Source: Gammaproteobacteria bacterium (GTDB taxonomy: Bacteria > Pseudomonadota > Gammaproteobacteria > Thiohalomonadales > Thiohalomonadaceae). Taken from it: a stretch of DNA of 6,164 bases. The position numbers were made by a program, and so were the translations under genes. The notes beneath the pieces are model-generated. The model was not told the DNA's origin. It saw only the letters and a list, made by a program, of their open reading frames with translations, and made no database searches. The stretch is from NCBI GenBank assembly GCA_026193675.1, contig JAPHSO010000105.1, positions 1 through 6,164 on the forward strand. The letters run 5' to 3'. This document shows positions 1 to 5,227 of this stretch, one piece after another; the first letter of the stretch is position 1, and every line of letters starts with the position of its first letter.

Positions 1-81
1 CGAAAAAAAGGTGACACAGCACCGGCTAAACACAAATCAAAGGCTAAGATTAGTAAAGGATCACGGAGAGATCGATCTTAA
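1..81 (+). CDS. Possible C-terminal tail of an upstream gene (partial, basic)
   Basis: Reading from base 1, the first frame is open for 26 codons and stops at TAA (79-81). The encoded tail is strongly basic: 7 Lys and 4 Arg against 2 Asp, mixed with Ser, Ala, Gly and Pro. Such disordered Lys/Arg-rich ends are common on RNA-binding proteins such as ribonucleases, RNA helicases and pseudouridine synthases, but nothing here identifies the family. The second frame is also open and runs to 150, but it passes through the ppc promoter and has no protein-like bias. The third frame stops almost at once. No terminator hairpin follows the stop. The call rests only on composition and the position of the stop, so it is tentative. 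Confidence 0.35.
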   Translation, partial: RKKGDTAPAKHKSKAKISKGSRRDRS

Positions 82-127
82 TTCGATAACTCCATCTTGT
101 GACATGATTCACGATTTGGAGAGATCG
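65..127 (+). repeat. Short direct repeat GGAGAGATCG in the ppc leader
   Basis: The 10-mer GGAGAGATCG occurs at 65-74 and again at 118-127, with starts 53 bases apart. Each copy is preceded by TCACG: at 61-65, overlapping the first copy by one base, and at 109-113, four bases before the second copy. The second copy lies between the proposed -35 and -10 elements of ppc. The repeat may be a small local duplication or a pair of protein-binding sites. No family of sites is recognised, so no function is assigned. Confidence 0.4.
91..120. promoter_or_regulatory. Interrupted 30-bp dyad, CRP/Vfr-like operator candidate upstream of ppc
   Basis: The core reads TGTGA (98-102), six bases, then TCACG (109-113). 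This matches 9 of the 10 fixed bases of the CRP consensus TGTGA-N6-TCACA. The symmetry extends outward: TCCA (91-94) mirrors TGGA (117-120), and T97 mirrors A114. The centre is near 105.5, roughly 36 bases before the predicted ppc start of transcription near 142. That is about half a helical turn from the classic class II activator position of -41.5, and the site covers the -35 region. A bound regulator might therefore repress rather than activate. The symmetry is seen directly; binding by a CRP-family protein is inferred. Confidence 0.4.
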
Positions 128-135
128 GGTATAAT
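108..135 (+). promoter_or_regulatory. Predicted sigma70 promoter of ppc
   Basis: A perfect TATAAT lies at 130-135. The best -35 is TTCACG at 108-113 (4 of 6 matches to TTGACA) with a 16-base spacer. Transcription would begin near 142 in a C/T-rich stretch, leaving a leader of about 27 bases before the ppc ATG at 169. The -10 is strong and the -35 mediocre, which fits a promoter open to regulation by a factor bound at the overlapping dyad. Confidence 0.6.
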
Positions 136-168
136 TCCACCCCTTTTTTAGATAGGTCAGACTGAATA

Positions 169-2964
169 ATGGCTGTGATTGGCGACAAGGCTCTACGAAC
201 TCGAGTCAAACTTTTTGGTAATCTTCTGGGTAAGGTACTCCAGCAGCAGGCTGGTAGTGATGTACTTGACGCGGTAGAGACCCTGCGCAAGGGCTACATT
301 AGCCTGCGAAAAAAAGAGAGTATCTTCAAACGTCGTCGCCTCAATAACATGATGGCGAAGCTTGATGCCGACACCCTCAATCACGTGATTCGCGCCTTTA
401 GCATCTACTTTAGTCTGGTCAACATCGCCGAAGAGGCGTTTCAGCACCGTCAGCGACGCCAGATATTACGTGGTGGAGGCCCGCTATGGCAGGGCTCATT
501 TGATGATGCCTTCCGTCAGTTTAAAGAGGAGGGGATCACTATCGAGCAGATCAAGGATCTGGTTGGTCAAGTCTCCTATTCACCGGTATTTACAGCTCAC
601 CCCACTGAATCAAAACGTCGGACAATTCTGGAGAACCTGCGCCGCATCTTTGTGGTGAGTGAGGAGCTCAACAATCCGGTCCTCGGTAAAGAGGAGCAGC
701 AACGCATCGAGAAGCGCATTGAATCTGAGATTCATGTTCTCTGGCGAACCGATGAGGTTCGGTCTAACAAGCCGGAGGTACGTGATGAGATCAAGAGCGC
801 GCTCTACTACTACCGTGAATCTCTGTTTGATGCGGTTCCCAAAACCTATCGTAATTTCAACAAGGCTCTAAAACGGGTCTATGGTGAGACCACAACCATT
901 CCACCATTCATCCGCTTTGGCTCATGGATTGGCGGTGACCGCGACGGTAATCCATTCGTCACACCGGAGACCACCGCTCTCGCAGTGCGCCTCGCCCACC
1001 GAGAGGTTATTGGAGAGTATATAAAACAGGTGCTCCATCTGGGCCATATCCTCACCCACTCAAGCCTTCTGTGTCAGCCCCATGAGGTCTTTCTTGCCGG
1101 ATTAGAGCGCGATGAGGCGACCTATCCCATGGCCTACGAGGATAAACCGGAGCGCTTCCAGACCGAACCCTATCGTCGCAAACTCTTCTTCATCCGCTAT
1201 CGGCTCGAGCAGAATATGACTGCTGTTAAGGCGCGTCTGGAGAACAGGGAGCTCGACAAATCTCACGACTTTGCCGGCTATCGCACAGAAAACGAACTGT
1301 TAAGTGACCTGACCCAAATTCGCCAGTCACTCATTAGCCATGGTGACAGATCGATTGCCGATGGTGATCTTGTAGATCTCATCCGTCTGGTCAAAACCTT
1401 TGGCTTCTTCCTGGTTCATCTCGATGTCCGTCAGGAATCGACCCGCCATACAGAGGCTGTTACTGAGATTCTGTCCAAGCAGACAAACCCTATCGATTAC
1501 TCATCACTCAGTGAAGAGCAACGCCTAAGCACACTTGCCGAACTCATCTCCAAAGAGGAGTCGATCTCAATTGATCGTACAGAGCTAACAGAGCCAACCC
1601 GTCAGACTCTTGATGTGTTTGAGGTGATGGCGAAGATGCGTAAAGAGGTGAGTCCCGACGTATTTGGAAACTATGTCATCTCCATGACCCATACAGCCAG
1701 CCATGTGATGGAGGTGATGCTACTGGCACGCTCTGCCAAACTGGTTGGTCAGAAGGGTGGCAAACTTTTCTGCGACATTGGTGTCAGCCCACTATTTGAG
1801 ACCATTGAAGACCTCAACCACATCCAGCCCGTGATGCAGGCGCTGTTTGATAATAAGGTCTATGCCGAGCTGGTGAATCACCACGACAACACCCAGGAGG
1901 TGATGCTCGGGTACTCTGACTCCTGTAAGGATGGTGGCATGCTCGCATCAAGCTGGGGACTCTACCAGGCTCAGCAACAGATTAGTGATCTGGCCAAACA
2001 GCATGGCGTTAAGCTGCGTCTGTTCCACGGACGTGGCGGCACCATTGGACGTGGCGGTGGCCCAACTCACGAGTCGATCCTTTCGCAACCGGTTGGAACT
2101 GTTCACGGGCAGATCAAATTTACTGAACAGGGTGAAGTGCTCTCCAACAAATACAGCAACGTAGAGACCGCCGTCTATGAACTGGCGATGGGCGTCTCTG
2201 GACTGCTCAAGGCGAGCCGTAACCTGATCTCTGCTCCTCCTGCCGATAAGGTAGATCATCTGGAGATTATGGGTAATCTGACCCGCATTGGTGAGCAGCG
2301 CTACCGTCAACTCACCGATGAGACCGCAGGTTTCCTCGACTACTTCTACGAGGCGACCCCGGTCACCGAGATCGGGTTGATGAATATCGGTTCACGCCCC
2401 TCACACCGTAAACAGGGCGACCGTTCAAAAGGTTCTGTCCGCGCCATCGGTTGGGTTTTCGGTTGGGCGCAATCACGTCACACCCTACCGGCCTGGTACA
2501 GTATCGGCTCAGCACTCAATAACTGGATGGGAGAAAATCCTGCACGCCTAGAGATGCTGCAACAGATGTATCAGAATTGGCCCTACTTCAGGTCTCTGTT
2601 GAGCAACACCCAGATGGCGCTCTCAAAGGCTGATATGAAGATCTCAGAAGATTACTCAAAGCTGGCACATGATCCTGTGCAGGCCGCTGAGGTGCATAAA
2701 GAGATTGCCGAGGAATATCGCATTACCGTCGAGACCATTCTCAACATCACCGGTAATGAGAATCTGATGGATGAGAATCCGGTACTGGCGCTTTCACTCA
2801 ATCGTCGCAATCCCTATCTTGATCCCCTCAACTATATCCAGATCATGTTGCTCAAGCGTCATCGCGATCACGATGCGCAGGATCACACAACTGAAGATCC
2901 GTGGCTTGAACCGCTACTGCGCTCAATCAACGCCATCGCAGGCGGCATGAGAAATACCGGTTAG
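169..2964 (+). CDS. ppc: Phosphoenolpyruvate carboxylase
   Basis: This cytoplasmic enzyme adds bicarbonate to phosphoenolpyruvate to give oxaloacetate and phosphate, refilling the TCA cycle and feeding aspartate synthesis. The protein has 931 residues and looks complete. Signature motifs are present: VFTAHPTES with catalytic His144 (E. coli His138), GSWIGGDRDGNP around 252-259, RQESTRHTE from Arg421 (E. coli Arg396), GYSDSCKDGG with Lys587 (Lys546), FHGRGGTIGRGG with His620 and Arg628 (His579, Arg587), and the C-terminal MRNTG. The aspartate-inhibitor ligands Lys773, Arg832, Asn881 and Arg587 of E. coli correspond to Lys820, Arg880, Asn929 and Arg628, so feedback inhibition by aspartate is expected. 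It is 48 residues longer than the 883-residue E. coli enzyme, with extra length mainly between 253-421 and 421-587. The ATG at 169 is chosen because the N-terminus aligns with the family; only a weak AGG (154-156) precedes it. Confidence 0.98.
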   Translation: MAVIGDKALRTRVKLFGNLLGKVLQQQAGSDVLDAVETLRKGYISLRKKESIFKRRRLNNMMAKLDADTLNHVIRAFSIYFSLVNIAEEAFQHRQRRQILRGGGPLWQGSFDDAFRQFKEEGITIEQIKDLVGQVSYSPVFTAHPTESKRRTILENLRRIFVVSEELNNPVLGKEEQQRIEKRIESEIHVLWRTDEVRSNKPEVRDEIKSALYYYRESLFDAVPKTYRNFNKALKRVYGETTTIPPFIRFGSWIGGDRDGNPFVTPETTALAVRLAHREVIGEYIKQVLHLGHILTHSSLLCQPHEVFLAGLERDEATYPMAYEDKPERFQTEPYRRKLFFIRYRLEQNMTAVKARLENRELDKSHDFAGYRTENELLSDLTQIRQSLISHGDRSIADGDLVDLIRLVKTFGFFLVHLDVRQESTRHTEAVTEILSKQTNPIDYSSLSEEQRLSTLAELISKEESISIDRTELTEPTRQTLDVFEVMAKMRKEVSPDVFGNYVISMTHTASHVMEVMLLARSAKLVGQKGGKLFCDIGVSPLFETIEDLNHIQPVMQALFDNKVYAELVNHHDNTQEVMLGYSDSCKDGGMLASSWGLYQAQQQISDLAKQHGVKLRLFHGRGGTIGRGGGPTHESILSQPVGTVHGQIKFTEQGEVLSNKYSNVETAVYELAMGVSGLLKASRNLISAPPADKVDHLEIMGNLTRIGEQRYRQLTDETAGFLDYFYEATPVTEIGLMNIGSRPSHRKQGDRSKGSVRAIGWVFGWAQSRHTLPAWYSIGSALNNWMGENPARLEMLQQMYQNWPYFRSLLSNTQMALSKADMKISEDYSKLAHDPVQAAEVHKEIAEEYRITVETILNITGNENLMDENPVLALSLNRRNPYLDPLNYIQIMLLKRHRDHDAQDHTTEDPWLEPLLRSINAIAGGMRNTG

Positions 2965-2980
2965 CGCTGAATTTCAGTAA

Positions 2981-3400
2981 ATGGAGATGGATTTCCAGCT
3001 CGACTCGCGTCTGAGCAGCGACTGTACTGTTCTTGGCGAGCTCCCATCAGGGGAGCTGCTGCTTCTGCACAATAATGCTGCTGTTGTCTGGTTTATCATT
3101 GTACCTAAAACCGACAAAACCGAGCTGTTTGAGCTGCCGCCTGAGGTTCAGTCTGCCCTGCTTGAGCAGGTTAACCTTCTCTCGGCACATTTAAAAGAGC
3201 AACACCACTGCGACAAAATCAATATTGCCGCCATCGGTAACATCGTCTCCCAACTACATATCCACATTATTGGTCGTTTTAAAGAGGATCCATACTGGCC
3301 TGGCGTCGTCTGGGGCCAACCAACAACCAAAAGCTGGAGCGAAGCAGAACTCCAGAATCTCACCGGAAAACTACAAGCCAAACAGATCATTAGCGGTTAG
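2981..3400 (+). CDS. HIT-family (histidine triad-like) protein
   Basis: This is a small soluble protein of 139 residues. The fold is marked by a strand ending WFIIVPK (about 36-42), a helical middle, and the C-terminal block QLHIHIIGRFKEDPYWPGVVWG (about 91-112). HIT proteins are nucleotide hydrolases or transferases using the pattern H-x-H-x-H-x-x. Here the first position is Gln91, while His93 (the expected nucleophile) and His95 are kept. This Gln form, followed by a WPG-VWG tail, is one I recall from short proteobacterial HIT proteins, whose substrate is not established. The gene starts 16 bases after ppc stops, so co-transcription is likely. A second ATG lies in frame at 2987 and would give a 137-residue protein starting MDFQL. 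Neither start has a good ribosome-binding site, so the start is uncertain by two codons. Confidence 0.9.
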   Translation: MEMDFQLDSRLSSDCTVLGELPSGELLLLHNNAAVVWFIIVPKTDKTELFELPPEVQSALLEQVNLLSAHLKEQHHCDKINIAAIGNIVSQLHIHIIGRFKEDPYWPGVVWGQPTTKSWSEAELQNLTGKLQAKQIISG

Positions 3401-3410
3401 AATCGAGAAA

Positions 3411-3446
3411 TTCGTTAATGCCGGGAGCCTCTCCGGGCATCTCGAA
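3411..3446 (+). promoter_or_regulatory. Hairpin between the HIT gene and trpB
   Basis: ATGCCGGGAG (3418-3427) pairs with CTCCGGGCAT (3431-3440) at 9 of 10 positions, with one G-G mismatch and a three-base loop. An outer TTCG/CGAA pair (3411-3414 with 3443-3446) can extend the stem. No T-run follows, so it does not look like an intrinsic terminator. It begins 10 bases after the HIT stop and ends 34 bases before the trpB start. It could stabilise or process the mRNA, or set trpB expression apart from ppc. It contains no tandem Trp codons or leader peptide of the classical attenuator kind. Confidence 0.45.
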
Positions 3447-3471
3447 ACCATCTAATAACCCAAACAATAAT

Positions 3472-3476
3472 GAGGT
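3472..3476 (+). promoter_or_regulatory. Ribosome-binding site fixing the trpB start
   Basis: GAGGT at 3472-3476 lies four bases before the ATG at 3481. It supports that start over the in-frame ATG at 3418, which is buried in the hairpin and would add a 21-residue low-complexity N-terminus (rich in Pro, Ser and Asn) foreign to TrpB. Confidence 0.7.
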
Positions 3477-3480
3477 CTGT

Positions 3481-4677
3481 ATGAACGATTTTCTACCAAT
3501 GCCTGATGAAAATGGCTATTTCGGTGAGTATGGCGGTCAGGTTCTCCCACCTGAACTGAAGGCGGTGATGGATCAGATTAATGATGCCTACGAGGAGATA
3601 CGCAACACCGACGCCTTTAAGGATGAATTGAATGACCTGTTTACACACTATGTCGGCCGTCCTAGCCCTATCTTCTATGCCCGTCGCCTTACCGAAAAGC
3701 TGGGCGGCGCCAAAATCTATCTCAAACGTGAAGATCTGAACCATACCGGTGCCCACAAAATTAACCACTGTCTTGGTGAGGCGCTACTTGCCAAGCATAT
3801 GGGTAAGAAGAAGGTTCTGGCAGAGACCGGAGCGGGTCAGCACGGTGTCGCACTTGCAACAGCATGTGCCCTTGTCGGTATCGACTGTGAGATCCATATG
3901 GGCGAAATCGACATCGCCAAAGAGCATCCCAATGTCACCAAGATGAAGATCCTCGGCTGTAAAGTGGTGCCTGTATCTCGTGGCACTAAAACCCTAAAAG
4001 ATGCGGTTGATAGCGCCTTTGAGGAGTATCTATCCAATCCTGCCGACTTCCTCTACGCCATCGGCTCAGTGGTTGGACCTCATCCGTTCCCCAAAATGGT
4101 ACGCGATTTCCAGAGTGTTGTTGGCCATGAGGCGCGCGCCCAGTTCCAGGAGATGGAGGGTAAACTTCCCGATATCATCATGGCCTGTGTCGGTGGCGGA
4201 TCAAATGCGATGGGACTGTTCACCGCATTCCTCAATGATGAGTCGGTTGAGATGGTCGGTGTAGAGCCTGCTGGTCTTGGTCTGGATACCGAAGAGCACG
4301 CGGCAACAATGACCAAAGGTGTAAAAGGCGCTATTCATGGATTTGAATGTTACAACCTGCAGGATGGAGAAGGTAATCCACTACCGGTCTACTCAATCGC
4401 CTCAGGTCTCGACTATCCTGGTGTCGGTCCACAACACTGCTATCTGAAGGATATTGAGCGAGTCCGTTACGAGACCGCAGATGACCAGGAGTGTCTTGAT
4501 GCCTTTATGACTCTCTCACGCACCGAGGGAATTATCCCAGCACTGGAGAGCTCTCATGCGGTTGCATACGCCATGAAGATTGCAGCAGATATGGATAAGG
4601 ATAAGACTATCCTGATCAATCTATCAGGACGTGGCGACAAGGATGCCGACTTTGTTGCAGATAAGTTGGGACTGTAG
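3481..4677 (+). CDS. trpB: Tryptophan synthase beta chain, solitary and divergent
   Basis: This PLP enzyme condenses indole with L-serine to form L-tryptophan in the cytoplasm. The protein has 398 residues, the usual TrpB1 length. Visible features are YFGEYGGQ near the N-terminus, KREDLNHTGAHKIN with PLP-binding Lys93 (E. coli Lys87), ETGAGQHG with catalytic Glu115 (Glu109), the phosphate loop GGGSN (238-242), GLDYPGVGPQH with Asp311 (Asp305), and SGRGDKD with Ser382 (Ser377). The catalytic set is complete. In the communication domain that faces TrpA, E. coli Glu140-Arg141-Gln142 reads Ala146-Lys147-Glu148, and the segment after TLKDA (171-175) reads VDSAFEEY rather than the usual NEALRDW-like form. 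No trpA or other trp gene is in view. The gene follows ppc and the HIT gene and ends at a strong terminator. It may be a second TrpB working without TrpA or with an unlinked partner. The KREDLNHTGAHKIN motif excludes the longer TrpB2 class. Confidence 0.96.
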   Translation: MNDFLPMPDENGYFGEYGGQVLPPELKAVMDQINDAYEEIRNTDAFKDELNDLFTHYVGRPSPIFYARRLTEKLGGAKIYLKREDLNHTGAHKINHCLGEALLAKHMGKKKVLAETGAGQHGVALATACALVGIDCEIHMGEIDIAKEHPNVTKMKILGCKVVPVSRGTKTLKDAVDSAFEEYLSNPADFLYAIGSVVGPHPFPKMVRDFQSVVGHEARAQFQEMEGKLPDIIMACVGGGSNAMGLFTAFLNDESVEMVGVEPAGLGLDTEEHAATMTKGVKGAIHGFECYNLQDGEGNPLPVYSIASGLDYPGVGPQHCYLKDIERVRYETADDQECLDAFMTLSRTEGIIPALESSHAVAYAMKIAADMDKDKTILINLSGRGDKDADFVADKLGL

Positions 4678-4692
4678 TTAATCCGGCTCTAT

Positions 4693-4732
4693 AAAAAAGG
4701 GGTTCCCGCACTGATGTGGGAACCCCTTTTTT
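4693..4732. terminator. Bidirectional intrinsic terminator between trpB and panD
   Basis: AAAAAAGGGGTTCCC (4693-4707) is the exact complement of GGGAACCCCTTTTTT (4718-4732). The stem continues inward through G-T, C-G and A-T pairs to a CTGA tetraloop (4711-4714), giving 18 pairs with a single wobble. It ends in a T-run when read on either strand. It lies 16 bases after the trpB stop and 19 bases past the panD stop. One hairpin thus ends the convergent plus-strand and minus-strand transcripts. Confidence 0.95.
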
Positions 4733-4750
4733 ATTATTCAGGAATTAAGA

Positions 4751-5131
4751 CTAGGCCGCCTGGGTAGGAATGGTATTGCCCACTCGGGTCACCCGATTAC
4801 CCTCTTCCAGATAGACCAGAGTCGGCTTGAAGCGTTCTAACTCAGCAGCAGTCAGCCCTGTATAGGCACAGATAATAATAATATCTTTGGGGTCGGCCTT
4901 GTGTGCCGCAGCGCCATTGACAGAAATCACCCCTGAACCATCCTCTGCACGAATCGCGTAGGTGGTGAATCTATTTCCATTAGTCACGTTGTAGATCTCG
5001 ATCTGTTCGTATTCACGAATCCCGGCGAGTTCCAGAAGTTTGCCATCAATGGCACACGAGCCTTCATAACCAAGCTCGGAGTGGGTCACATGGGCTCTAT
5101 GCAGTTTTGCCTTGAGCATTGTGGTCAACAT
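4751..5131 (-). CDS. panD: Aspartate 1-decarboxylase (pyruvoyl enzyme)
   Basis: PanD decarboxylates L-aspartate to beta-alanine, the amine half of pantothenate, in the cytoplasm. From the ATG at 5131 the protein has 126 residues, the same as E. coli PanD, and aligns without gaps at the start. Self-cleavage occurs between Gly24 and Ser25 in YEGSC, turning Ser25 into the pyruvoyl cofactor. Lys9, His11, Arg54, Thr57, Tyr58 and Asn72 all fall at their E. coli positions. An in-frame GTG at 5143 would add four residues, but it sits inside the ribosome-binding site and is rejected. panD is downstream of panC on the same strand, separated by 97 bases that hold a strong promoter, so it can be expressed independently of panBC. 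E. coli PanD needs the PanZ/PanM maturation factor; whether this one does cannot be told from the window. Confidence 0.97.
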   Translation of the reverse strand: MLTTMLKAKLHRAHVTHSELGYEGSCAIDGKLLELAGIREYEQIEIYNVTNGNRFTTYAIRAEDGSGVISVNGAAAHKADPKDIIIICAYTGLTAAELERFKPTLVYLEEGNRVTRVGNTIPTQAA

Positions 5132-5140
5132 TGATGGGAA

Positions 5141-5146
5141 CACCTC
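5141..5146 (-). promoter_or_regulatory. Ribosome-binding site fixing the panD start
   Basis: On the minus strand GAGGTG (5146 down to 5141) lies nine bases before the ATG at 5131. The competing GTG at 5143-5141 is part of this element, so it could not be served by it. Confidence 0.75.
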
Positions 5147-5164
5147 TAAATAAAATGGTTGGCG

Positions 5165-5193
5165 ATTATACCAATCTCGTAGTGCATTGTAAT
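5165..5193 (-). promoter_or_regulatory. Predicted extended -10 promoter of panD
   Basis: On the minus strand, TATAAT (5170-5165) is a perfect -10 directly preceded by TGG (5173-5171), an extended -10 TGn motif. ATTACA (5193-5188) is a 4-of-6 -35 at the ideal 17-base spacing. The start of transcription would be near 5158, giving a leader of about 27 bases containing the panD ribosome-binding site. This is the best promoter match in the window. Confidence 0.8.
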
Positions 5194-5208
5194 CTATGGC
5201 CTTTACAA
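5187..5208. promoter_or_regulatory. Inverted repeat overlapping the panD -35 region
   Basis: TTGTAA (5187-5192) and TTACAA (5203-5208) form a perfect six-base inverted repeat with a ten-base spacer. One arm covers nearly all of the panD -35 element, the position expected of a repressor or activator half-site. Six-base arms arise by chance fairly often in AT-rich gaps, so this is only a candidate operator. I do not recognise a regulator for it. Confidence 0.3.
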
Positions 5209-5227
5209 CCCCTTTTCAATCGTGGAG

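Noticed and set aside
59..126. Cluster of GATC sites in the ppc leader as a methylation switch
   Set aside because: GATC is frequent throughout ppc as well, so the four sites at 59, 70, 74 and 123 are not clearly enriched.
1948..2310. 120-residue minus-strand open frame inside ppc, and other overlapping frames in ppc, trpB and panC
   Set aside because: They lie wholly within strongly conserved genes, show no recognisable domain, and are explained by the codon pattern of the real gene.
3418..3440. Intrinsic terminator after the HIT gene
   Set aside because: The stem is reasonable but no T-run follows; the downstream bases are A/C-rich.
3418..3480. In-frame ATG at 3418 as the trpB start
   Set aside because: It lies within a hairpin arm, has no ribosome-binding site, and adds 21 Pro/Ser/Asn-rich residues absent from TrpB proteins; the ATG at 3481 has GAGGT before it and fits the family.
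5132..5143. GTG at 5143 as the panD start
   Set aside because: The GTG is part of the ribosome-binding site itself; starting at 5131 puts the Gly24-Ser25 cleavage site at its known numbering.
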